A stretch of DNA of 64,000 bases from the NCBI GenBank assembly GCA_036557785.1, contig DATBGZ010000038.1, forward strand, positions 1 to 64,000, in the 5' to 3' direction. Within the stretch, counting starts at the first letter, position 1. Every line of letters starts with the position of its first letter. The notes under the pieces were generated by a model. It ran no database searches and was not told where the DNA came from. It saw only the letters and a list, made by a program, of their open reading frames with translations. Shown piece after piece: positions 16,564 through 24,207 of the stretch. Both the position numbers and the translations under genes were made by a program. Source of the stretch: DATBGZ01 sp036557785 (lineage in GTDB: Bacteria > Actinomycetota > Actinomycetes > Mycobacteriales > Micromonosporaceae).

Positions 16564-16806
16564 TTGATGATGGTGGAGTTGCGCATTCCCCAGGCAGGAT
16601 CCGAGATGGAGGAGGGCGAGCTGGCGCAGTGGCTCGTTCCGTCCGGATCACGGGTCGAAGAAGGGCAGAGCGTCTATGTGCTCGCGACCGACAAGGTGGA
16701 GATGGAGGTGGAGGCGCCCGCGACCGGAATCCTGCACCACGTCGGGGAGGTCGGCCGGGTGTACGTGGTCGGCACGGTGATCGGGCACATCGACACGAGC
16801 GAGTGA
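16564..16806 (+). CDS. Stand-alone lipoyl-domain carrier protein
   Basis: 80 residues forming just one lipoyl/biotinyl domain: LRIPQAGSEMEEGELAQWLV at the start and ATDKVEMEVEAPATG, whose DKVE-type turn places the lipoylated Lys. Normally this domain is the N-terminus of an E2 acyltransferase; here it ends right after the domain. It follows E1 alpha/beta in the same orientation, so it may serve as a detached swinging arm. Lipoyl rather than biotinyl is favoured by DKVE versus EAMK/ETMK. Confidence 0.8.
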   Translation: MMMVELRIPQAGSEMEEGELAQWLVPSGSRVEEGQSVYVLATDKVEMEVEAPATGILHHVGEVGRVYVVGTVIGHIDTSE

Positions 16807-16884
16807 CACGGCGGACGGCAGCACGCATCGGGTTGGACCAGGAGGCGGCCCGCCTCACGTGCCGTTGGGTGTTATGTACCGCTG

Positions 16885-17643
16885 CTACCAGCCGGCCACC
16901 GAGCCTGCGTCGACCGGCATGGCGACGCCGGTGACGAACGATGCCTCGTCCGAGCAGAGCCAAACGACGACAGCGGCAACCTCCTCCGGCTCGCCGAACC
17001 GGCGCAACGCTTGGGGGCGCAGGATCTCCTGCTGGCGCTCGGGCGTGAGGTTCGTTGCCAACGGGGTCAAGATCGCGCCTGGGCACACCGCGTTGACCCG
17101 GATGCCGTCATTCGCGTACTCGATCGCGCCGTTCTTGGTCAGCCCCAGGATGCCGTGCTTGGTGGCGGCGTACGCGCCGATCCGCTTGACACCGCGAAGC
17201 CCGGCATTGGACGCGGTGTTGACGATCGCACCGCCGCCGTTGCCCCGCATGTGGCGGATCTGGTGCTTCATCCCGAGGAACGTGCCGCGCAGATTGACCG
17301 CCACCACCCGGTCGAAATCCTCGTCCTCGGTGTCGGCCAACAGGGCGTGCACGCCGATGCCGGCATTGTTGTGCGCGAAGTCCAGCCTGCCGAAGCGTGC
17401 CACGACGTGCGCCACCAGCGCCTGGTTGTCCTCGGCGCGCGAGACATCACAGGCGAAGTACTCCGCCCGGCCGCCCGCGTCGTTGATCGTCCGCACGGTC
17501 TCCTCGCCGCCCTGCCGGGCCGACTCCAGGTCGGCGACGACCACGGCGGCGCCCTCGGCCGCGAAGCGCACGGCGCAGGCCCGGCCGATCCCACTCGCCG
17601 CGCCGGTCACCAACCCCGCCTTACCGGTCATCAGCTCGCTCAT
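16885..17643 (-). CDS. Short-chain dehydrogenase/reductase
   Basis: 252 residues. Cofactor motif VTGAASGIGRA at about residues 12-22, NNAG motif in AHNNAGIGVHA, catalytic Tyr-Lys in YAATKHG with the Ser/Asn region NTASNAG, and a C-terminal PEEVAAVVVWLCSDEASFVTG. Acidic VADLES after the second strand favours NAD. ATG 17643 follows GAGGAGGATGCG. It is convergent with the lipoyl gene and divergent from the ABC operon. A close relative of the SDR at 27694, which suggests related alcohol/ketone substrates. Confidence 0.85.
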   Translation of the reverse strand: MSELMTGKAGLVTGAASGIGRACAVRFAAEGAAVVVADLESARQGGEETVRTINDAGGRAEYFACDVSRAEDNQALVAHVVARFGRLDFAHNNAGIGVHALLADTEDEDFDRVVAVNLRGTFLGMKHQIRHMRGNGGGAIVNTASNAGLRGVKRIGAYAATKHGILGLTKNGAIEYANDGIRVNAVCPGAILTPLATNLTPERQQEILRPQALRRFGEPEEVAAVVVWLCSDEASFVTGVAMPVDAGSVAGW

Positions 17644-18335
17644 CGCATCCTCCTCGTACCCGACACGTCGCCCAAATGCTGCTCCATGTCGCCGGAATAT
17701 AACCTCCGGATCGAGCTCGATCGGGTCGCGGCGCGGGCGCGAGGATGCTCGCGCCTCACGGCATGCCGCGCCCGCGGAACCACAACCCATCGACGTACGG
17801 CCGTGCGAGCGCCGACCCGGGAGGGCCAGGTGGGACGAGCGGCCCCGCCACCGTCATCGCGTCGTCTCCGCCGCCGGCTCTCCGTCCGATCCGCGGACGG
17901 CGAAGATCTCTTCCATCGGACGGAAGGTGCCTACATCCACATCGGGAGGGTTGCGAACCTAGATCACATGAGGTGAGCTGGGTCACAGTCATCACGTCGG
18001 TCGCCGAGGGGACGACCGGCACCCTGCGGCAGTACCTGGAGTTTGTGACTGTTCGGGCGAGCGAGTGGCTTCGGCCGAGCGTCTGGACGGATCGACCCCT
18101 TGATATCCCGACGAGGCATGTAAACCATCTTCACAGTTGAACGGGCCACTGGAGTCACTCGAGGAGACGGATCGGGTGACGAACGTGGTCGACGCTTTTT
18201 GTTGTATCGACCGCTACGAACGCGGCTGCGAGGGATTCGGGCATCCCGGTCAACGGGGCGCGCGACCCCTGTGGCAGACGCACTCTCGAGAGACCTCGCG
18301 GCTCAAGCCGCTGATTGATTTCGATGGAGGAACGA
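17644..18335. other. Divergent intergenic control region
   Basis: About 690 bp between the divergent SDR and the ABC-importer operon. No frame has a family match. It holds the inverted repeat at 17881-17924 and presumably both promoters. The GGAGGAACGA ribosome-binding site of the solute-binding protein is at its right edge. Confidence 0.45.
17881..17924. promoter_or_regulatory. 10-bp perfect inverted repeat
   Basis: TCCGTCCGAT (17881-17890) and its exact reverse complement ATCGGACGGA (17915-17924) lie 24 bp apart in the divergent SDR/importer gap. The geometry would suit a dimeric repressor spanning two helical turns. There is no intact regulator gene in the island, so the protein that binds is unknown. 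Confidence 0.4.
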
Positions 18336-19607
18336 GTGGCTATACGTAGGAAAGGCGTAATCGCGGGGCTCGCGCTTGTGCTCGTGGCTGCGACTGCGCT
18401 CGCCGCCTGCAGCAAGAATCAGACCCCCGGGTCGTCGGGCAGTCTCAAGTGTGGTGCCGGCACGGGCCAGAAGGCCACCGGCGACCCGATCAAGTTGGGC
18501 GCCATCGCGACAAAGCAGCCCGGGACGGACTTCACCGATATCCCGAACGCCGCCAAGGCGTTCTTCGACTGTGTCAACGACAACGGGGGCATCAACGGCC
18601 GGCCCATCGACTACACCATCGAGACCGAGCAGACCGACCCGGCCCAGGCTGCCGCCGCGGCCAAGAAGCTCATCGAGACCGACAAGGTGCTCGGCATCGT
18701 CGGTAACACCAGCATCATCGAGTGCGCGGTCAACCACACGTACTACGAGCAGCAAGGGTTCTACATCATCGACTCGGGCATCGCGCCGGAGTGTTACTCG
18801 ACGCCCAACAGCGCCCCCGTCAACATGGGTCCGCGCTACAGCGTCGACGGCGCTACCCAGTACCTACTGCGTCAAAACGTGAAGAAGCTGGTGCTCGACC
18901 AGTCCAACGTGCCCGGCACGGAGTACATCGAAGGCGGCTTCCTGCTGATCGCCCAGAACGCGGGGATCCCGACCGCGTCGCTGAAGGACGACGTGCCGAT
19001 CCAGGACGCGAACTCGGTCGCGCTGCGACTGGTGCAGGCGGCCGGCGACGGTGGCGGGGTGGTGCTGAACTTCACGCCGCCGGAGGCGCTGAAGATCCTC
19101 CAAGCCGCCGAGGCGCAGGGTCTGGAGGACAGTGTGAAGTGGGCGTGTTCGACGCCGTGCAACACCGACTTCCTGGCCAACGCGCTCGGCCCCTCCTGGA
19201 ACGGCAAGCTCGGCGTCAACGCGGAGCTGAACCTCACCACCGCCTCCGGCCCGGACAGCCAGCAGTACCGGGACGTCCTGAAGAAGTACGCCCCGGACCT
19301 CGCCATCGGTAGCTTCAGCCAGATGGGCTTCGTCGAAGCCAAGATCGCCGTCGCTGCGCTCATGAGCGTGCAGGGCGACTTCACTGCCCAGAGCGTCAAC
19401 GACGCGATCAAGAACGTGAAGAACTTCCAGACCGACATCCTCTGCAAGCCCTGGTACTACGGCACCGCCCCGTTGCACCTGCCCAACAACACGGACCGGA
19501 CCGTGGTACCGCAGGACGGCGTGATGGTGCAGAAGGAGGACTGCTTCGCGATCTCCGATCTGGACCCGGCGATCAAGCAGGTCCGCGACATCGAGGCCGC
19601 TGGCTAG
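18336..19607 (+). CDS. ABC transporter substrate-binding lipoprotein (branched-chain amino acid type)
   Basis: 423 residues from GTG 18336, which has GGAGG 6-7 nt upstream. A basic start and hydrophobic stretch end in the lipobox LAAC, so the protein is lipid-anchored outside the membrane. The mature part follows the LivJ/peripla_BP_6 pattern (GDPIKLGAIATKQPG, FFDCVNDNGGINGRPI, GIVGNTSIIECAV). It feeds the permease and ATPase genes that follow. LivJ-type binding proteins in catabolic clusters often bind carboxylates or aromatic acids rather than amino acids; the ligand is not deducible. Confidence 0.85.
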   Translation: MAIRRKGVIAGLALVLVAATALAACSKNQTPGSSGSLKCGAGTGQKATGDPIKLGAIATKQPGTDFTDIPNAAKAFFDCVNDNGGINGRPIDYTIETEQTDPAQAAAAAKKLIETDKVLGIVGNTSIIECAVNHTYYEQQGFYIIDSGIAPECYSTPNSAPVNMGPRYSVDGATQYLLRQNVKKLVLDQSNVPGTEYIEGGFLLIAQNAGIPTASLKDDVPIQDANSVALRLVQAAGDGGGVVLNFTPPEALKILQAAEAQGLEDSVKWACSTPCNTDFLANALGPSWNGKLGVNAELNLTTASGPDSQQYRDVLKKYAPDLAIGSFSQMGFVEAKIAVAALMSVQGDFTAQSVNDAIKNVKNFQTDILCKPWYYGTAPLHLPNNTDRTVVPQDGVMVQKEDCFAISDLDPAIKQVRDIEAAG

Positions 19608-19622
19608 TCGTCAGCGGCGGGA

Positions 19623-19665
19623 CGTTCGGCCGCGGCACGCCCAGGACGGGTGCCGCGGCCGAACG
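19623..19665. terminator. 16-bp perfect inverted repeat between binding protein and permease genes
   Basis: CGTTCGGCCGCGGCAC (19623-19638) pairs exactly with 19650-19665 over an 11-nt loop. It sits 15 nt after the binding-protein stop and 26 nt before the permease start. Such a hairpin can act as a partial terminator or 3' stabiliser that leaves more binding protein than membrane components. Confidence 0.6.
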
Positions 19666-19691
19666 CTCGCAACGAGGAGGTGGTGTGTCGG

Positions 19692-20591
19692 GTGCTGGGG
19701 TTCCCGAACGACTGGCATGAGTACCTGCCGTTCATCGTCACCGGCCTGGCCCTGGGTGGGGTGTACGGCCTCTCCGGGGTCGGGATGGTCGTGCTCTACC
19801 GCACGACCGGCGTGCTGAACCTCGCGTTCGGCGCGATCGGGGGCATGGGCGCGTTCATTGCGTGGTCGCTCATCAACGACTCCGACTGGCCGGACTGGCT
19901 CGCTTATGTCGCCTGCGTCGCGTTCGGCGCGGCCGTCTCGTTCGCCTACGGCATGCTCATGGGGCCGCCGCTGGCCGGTCGGGACCCGCTGGTCAAGTCC
20001 GCGGCGACGCTCGGGCTGGCGTTGATCCTGCTCGGCGCGATGTCGTGGATCTGGAGCGACAAGGCGCGCTCGATGAGGCTGCTGACATCCCAATGGCGGT
20101 ACAAGGTGCTCGGCACGCAGATCAACTGGACGCAGATCATCGCGCTGGCCCTCGGCGTGTTCGTCACCGTGGCCACCTCCGTGTTCCTGCGGCGGACGGG
20201 CCTGGGCACGGCCATGCGCGCACTGGCCAGCGATCGGGAGATCACGGCGACATTGGGGGTGCCGGTGCGGCGCGTCGAGGCCGCCACGTGGCTGGTCTCC
20301 GGCGCGCTGGCGGGTGCGTCGGGTCTGCTCCTGTCCAACCTCGTCGGGATGGATGCCGCGACCCTCACCTTCCTGGTCATCTCGTCGCTGGCCGCGACGC
20401 TCATCGCGCGCGTGCGCTCCCTGGTCGTGACGCTGGTGGCCGCGATGGTGATCGGTCTGGTCAGCGCCGTGATCACCACCAACTTTGACCTGGCTCCCTA
20501 CCGCAACATGACGCCCTTCGTGCTCGCCGCCGTGGCGCTGCTGTTCCTCGCGCGCCATCAACAGATCTCGTTCGCCCGGAGGTACCAGTGA
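19692..20591 (+). CDS. Branched-chain-type ABC permease (LivH family)
   Basis: About 299 residues, all hydrophobic helices. The first conserved piece is FIVTGLALGGVYGLSGVGMV, then LNLAFGAIGGMGAF, with a cytoplasmic loop GLGTAMRALASDREIT that contacts the ATPases. GTG 19692 lies 11 nt after AGGAGG; GTG 19683 or further upstream is possible. It overlaps the next permease by 4 nt. Forms the importer with 18336 and 20588-23114. Confidence 0.85.
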   Translation: MLGFPNDWHEYLPFIVTGLALGGVYGLSGVGMVVLYRTTGVLNLAFGAIGGMGAFIAWSLINDSDWPDWLAYVACVAFGAAVSFAYGMLMGPPLAGRDPLVKSAATLGLALILLGAMSWIWSDKARSMRLLTSQWRYKVLGTQINWTQIIALALGVFVTVATSVFLRRTGLGTAMRALASDREITATLGVPVRRVEAATWLVSGALAGASGLLLSNLVGMDAATLTFLVISSLAATLIARVRSLVVTLVAAMVIGLVSAVITTNFDLAPYRNMTPFVLAAVALLFLARHQQISFARRYQ

Positions 20592-21637
20592 CGTCGTCGC
20601 TGCCCAGGTCGCCACTGCCCAGCTTGCCGAGTTGGGCGCGGCCGGTCGTGGCGCCCGCTGTGCTCGTCGCTGCCCTCCTCGCCGGGTCACCGTTGCTGAG
20701 CGCCTACTGGATCCTCTCGCTCACCTCGGTGGCGATCTACTCGGTCGTGGCGCTCGGGCTCGGGTTGCTCATGGGCCGCGTCGGGCTCGTCTCGCTCGGC
20801 CAGATCGCGGTGCTCGCCCTGGGTGCCTGGGTGGCCGCCAGGCTCGCCTTCGCCACGTCGCTCCCGTACGAGCTGATCCTGCTGATCACCGGCCTGATCA
20901 CGATGGTGCTCGGCACGCTGGTCGGCCTGCCCGCGCTGCGCCTGAGCGGACTCTACCTGGCGCTGATCACGTTGATGCTCGCGGGAGCGATCACCATCGT
21001 TTTGACGAACACGAATTTCCCGAACGGTGGCCCGGGCTTCCTGGGCCACCAGGAGCTGTTCACCGGCGATCCGCCGGTGCGCCGTCCGGAGATCGCCACC
21101 ACCGACGAGGCGTACTTCCGGTACGCGGTGATCGTGGCCGCGTTGATGTTCGCCCTGGTGTGGTGGCACGTGCGGTCGCGCCCCGGTCGCGCCTGGGCGG
21201 CGATGCGCCAGAGCGAGCCGGCCGCGCTCTCCGCCGGGGTGAACATCACGACCTACAAGCTGTGGGCCTGGGCGCTGGCGTCGTTCGTGACCGGGGTGGC
21301 CGGGGCCCTGCTGGCCGCGAGCGTCAGCAAGCTCTACACCTTCCAGTTCCCGACCATCGATTCGATCGCCCTGCTCGCGGTCGTGCTGATGGGTGGGATC
21401 TACAACCTGTGGGGAGCGGTGGTGGCCGGGGCGCTGATGAAGCTGCTGCCCGCCCTGCTCAAGTACTGGGGAGCGCCCGCCGACCTGCTGCTCATCCTCT
21501 TCGGCGTCGGCGTCCTGCAGGTGTTGCTGACCGCGCCGGGTGGGCTGGCCCAGCAGTTCCCCAGGGACATGGCGCGCCTCGGAGCGGGGTTGCTGGCGCT
21601 GACCCGACGCCTGGCTCGGGGTGGCGCAGCATCATGA
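20588..21637 (+). CDS. Branched-chain-type ABC permease (LivM family)
   Basis: 349 residues with about ten hydrophobic segments. LivM features are GLGLLMGRVGLVSLGQIAVLALG, LPALRLSGLYLALITLMLA and the EAA-like loop GRAWAAMRQSEPAALSAGVN, followed by VVLMGGIYNLWGAVVAGALM. Overlaps at both ends (ATGA-type) show tight coupling with the LivH and LivG genes. Confidence 0.85.
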   Translation: MTSSLPRSPLPSLPSWARPVVAPAVLVAALLAGSPLLSAYWILSLTSVAIYSVVALGLGLLMGRVGLVSLGQIAVLALGAWVAARLAFATSLPYELILLITGLITMVLGTLVGLPALRLSGLYLALITLMLAGAITIVLTNTNFPNGGPGFLGHQELFTGDPPVRRPEIATTDEAYFRYAVIVAALMFALVWWHVRSRPGRAWAAMRQSEPAALSAGVNITTYKLWAWALASFVTGVAGALLAASVSKLYTFQFPTIDSIALLAVVLMGGIYNLWGAVVAGALMKLLPALLKYWGAPADLLLILFGVGVLQVLLTAPGGLAQQFPRDMARLGAGLLALTRRLARGGAAS

Positions 21638-22407
21638 TGGAGATTGTCAATCTCACCGTACGATTCGGTGGTGTCACGCCACTGGATGACCTGACGGTGA
21701 CCTTCGACTCCGGTACCTGCGGACTGATCGGCCCAAACGGTGCAGGTAAGACGACGCTTTTCAATGTACTGAGCGGCTTCGTGCGGCCCGCCAGTGGCTC
21801 CGTGCGCGCGTTCGGCGAGGACCTGCTCGCCATGCCGCACTACAAGCGTGCGCGTTGGGGCCTGCGGCGTACGTTCCAGACCGAGCAGGCCATCGAGGAA
21901 CTGTCGGTCGCGGAGAATGTCGCGTTGGCTCACGAACACTCTCGCCAGAGCATGCGGGCGGCTGGGCGGGGGTGGCGGGCATGGAACGCCTCTGGTGCGT
22001 CCAGGCGCGCGGACGTGCAGGCCGCGCTGACGTTCGTCGGCCTGGAGGTCGCGCCGAACGTCAAGGTGGAGACCCTCGGCGCGCGTGACCGGCGTCTGGT
22101 GGAGATCGCGCGTGCGATCGTCGGCCGTCCCCGCGTCGTGTTGCTCGACGAGCCGGCGGCCGGCCTGCCCGACGAGGAGACCAGGCACGTCGGCAGCGTC
22201 ATCCGCAGCATCCCCGAACGTACTGGTGCGCTGGTCGTGCTGGTCGACCACGACATGGACCTGGTCTCCGCCTGCTGCGAGACGACGGCGGTGCTCGACT
22301 TCGGCAAGCTGATTGCGGCCGGGCCGACCGCCGATGTGCTGCGCGACGAGCACGTCGTGCGGGCCTACCTTGGTACGGAGCCGATCGGTACGGAGCCAGT
22401 GTCGTGA
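21634..22407 (+). CDS. ABC transporter ATP-binding protein (LivG family)
   Basis: 257 residues. Walker A GPNGAGKTT, Walker B VVLLDEPAAGLPDEE and switch His in LVDHDMDLV are all present. The signature region is VETLGARDRRLVEIARAI, where the usual LSGGQ-like serine segment reads LGARD; this variant is seen in some LivG proteins. ATG 21634 overlaps the LivM stop. Pairs with the LivF ATPase. Confidence 0.85.
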   Translation: MMEIVNLTVRFGGVTPLDDLTVTFDSGTCGLIGPNGAGKTTLFNVLSGFVRPASGSVRAFGEDLLAMPHYKRARWGLRRTFQTEQAIEELSVAENVALAHEHSRQSMRAAGRGWRAWNASGASRRADVQAALTFVGLEVAPNVKVETLGARDRRLVEIARAIVGRPRVVLLDEPAAGLPDEETRHVGSVIRSIPERTGALVVLVDHDMDLVSACCETTAVLDFGKLIAAGPTADVLRDEHVVRAYLGTEPIGTEPVS

Positions 22408-23114
22408 GTGGACTGACCCTCGACAGCCTCACCGTCCACCGCGGCGGTCGGCCGGTCGTGAACGCTGTTTCGATCGACATCCCGCCGGGCCAGGTGACGG
22501 CGTTGCTGGGGCCCAACGGTGCCGGAAAGTCGAGCCTGGTGCTCGCCGTCGGCGGAGTACTGCGCCCCGCCGCCGGCACGGTGAGGCTGGACGAGCGCGA
22601 CCTGACCGCCCACCGGCCGGAGCGCATCCGGCAGGCCGGCGTCGCGGTTGTGCCGGAGGGCCGCCGAGTGCTCCCGGAGCTTACCGTGGAGGACAACCTT
22701 CGCGTCGCGACGTTCTCCCTCGCGCCCGACGCCATGCGGGCTGGACGCGCGTACGCGCGCACGCTGTTCCCCGAACTCGAGAAGCGGCTCGACGTGCCGG
22801 CGCAGGCGCTATCCGGTGGTGAACAGCAGATGCTCGCGCTGGCCCAGGCCCTGGTCTCGCAGCCAAGGTTCGTGCTCATCGATGAGTTGTCGCTCGGCCT
22901 GGCGCCGCTGGTCGTGCAGCGCCTCGTCCCGACCATCCGTACGGTCGCGGAGTCCGGCGTCGGTGTGCTGCTGATCGAGCAGTTCGCCGCGGTAGCGCTT
23001 GACCTCGCCTCCCAGGTGTACGTCATGGATCGGGGGCGCATCCGCTTCTCCGGGTCGGCCAGCGAGCTGCGGTCGGCACCGGAGTTGCTGCACTCCGCTT
23101 ACCTGGCGACATGA
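22404..23114 (+). CDS. ABC transporter ATP-binding protein (LivF family)
   Basis: 236 residues from GTG overlapping the LivG stop. Walker A GPNGAGKSS, signature LSGGEQQMLALAQAL, Walker B FVLIDELSLGLAP (Asp-Glu) and switch His replaced by Gln in LLIEQFAAVAL as is usual in LivF. Last gene of the importer; the alcohol dehydrogenase follows after ~60 bp. Confidence 0.88.
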   Translation: MSGLTLDSLTVHRGGRPVVNAVSIDIPPGQVTALLGPNGAGKSSLVLAVGGVLRPAAGTVRLDERDLTAHRPERIRQAGVAVVPEGRRVLPELTVEDNLRVATFSLAPDAMRAGRAYARTLFPELEKRLDVPAQALSGGEQQMLALAQALVSQPRFVLIDELSLGLAPLVVQRLVPTIRTVAESGVGVLLIEQFAAVALDLASQVYVMDRGRIRFSGSASELRSAPELLHSAYLAT

Positions 23115-23175
23115 CGGCAAGACCTGGGGAGCACCGCGTGTGCTCTTCGTCGCCAACCAGAAAGGGAGCATGGAA

Positions 23176-24207
23176 ATGAAAGCCGTCCGGTTGCACGCCT
23201 TCAAAGAGCTTCCCAAGGTCGAGGAGGTTCCTGAGCCCCAGATCACCGGTCCATTCGACGTGATCGTGCGCATCGGCGGTGCCGGGCTGTGCCGGACTGA
23301 CGTGCACTTCATGCAGATGGATATGGGAGACCGGTCCCATCTGCTGCCCATGACCCTCGGGCACGAGAACGCCGGGTGGGTGCACGAGGTGGGCTCCGAG
23401 GTCACCACCGTCGCGCCCGGCGACGCGGTGGCCTGCCACCCGGTCATCTCATGCGGACTGTGCCGTCCGTGCCGGGACGGCGACGACTCGCACTGCACCA
23501 ACCGTCGCTCCACCGGCCTGGACCACGACGGCGGCTTCGCCGAACTGCTCAAGACCCACGTCCGGGCGGTGGTCAAGCTGCCGGCCGGGGTGGAGCCCGC
23601 GGAGGTGGCCGGCCACGCCGACGGCGGGCTGACCGCCTACCACGCGGCCAAGAAGGCGAACACCATGGGCCTGCTCTATCCGGGCAGCCGTACCGTCGTG
23701 ATCGGTGTGGGTGGGCTCGGGCACGTCGCCGTCCAGGTACTCAAGGCGATCAGCGCCACCGAGGTGATCGCGATCGACGTGGCACCAGAGGCGCTGGAGC
23801 TGGCCAAGGAGTGTGGCGCGGACCACACCGTGCTCGCCGACGACAAACAGGTCGCCAGGGTGCTGGAGTTGACCGACGGACGAGGCGCCCAGGCCGTCCT
23901 CGACTACGTGGGAGACCACGGCTCGACGGACGTCGGCTTCACGATGCTGGCCCGGGCCGGCACGCACTTCGTCGTTGGGTACGGCGGGACGATCCAGATA
24001 CCCACGGCCGAGGTGATCCGCGCCGAGAAGAGCTTCGTCGGCAACTTCGTCGGCCGCTACAACGATCTCGTCGAACTGATCGCCCTGGCCAAGCAAGGCA
24101 AGGCAAAGATGTACTCGAAGATGTACGACCTTGCCGACGGCCCGCAAGCGTTCGCCGACCTCATGGGCGGGCGCATCCGCGGCCGCGGCATCCTCGTCCC
24201 GCGCTGA
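23176..24207 (+). CDS. Zinc-dependent alcohol dehydrogenase (MDR superfamily)
   Basis: 343 residues. Catalytic-zinc ligands appear as GLCRTDVHFM (Cys) and GHENAG (His-Glu); the structural-zinc loop is CGLCRPCRDGDDSHC with four Cys; the Rossmann motif is IGVGGLGHVAVQ followed by AIDV, suggesting NAD. ATG 23176 is preferred (GGGAG 7 nt ahead) over ATG 23170. It may oxidise a secondary alcohol to the ketone that the carboxylase then uses. Its stop overlaps the biotin carboxylase start by one base, physically linking the two steps. Confidence 0.85.
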   Translation: MKAVRLHAFKELPKVEEVPEPQITGPFDVIVRIGGAGLCRTDVHFMQMDMGDRSHLLPMTLGHENAGWVHEVGSEVTTVAPGDAVACHPVISCGLCRPCRDGDDSHCTNRRSTGLDHDGGFAELLKTHVRAVVKLPAGVEPAEVAGHADGGLTAYHAAKKANTMGLLYPGSRTVVIGVGGLGHVAVQVLKAISATEVIAIDVAPEALELAKECGADHTVLADDKQVARVLELTDGRGAQAVLDYVGDHGSTDVGFTMLARAGTHFVVGYGGTIQIPTAEVIRAEKSFVGNFVGRYNDLVELIALAKQGKAKMYSKMYDLADGPQAFADLMGGRIRGRGILVPR

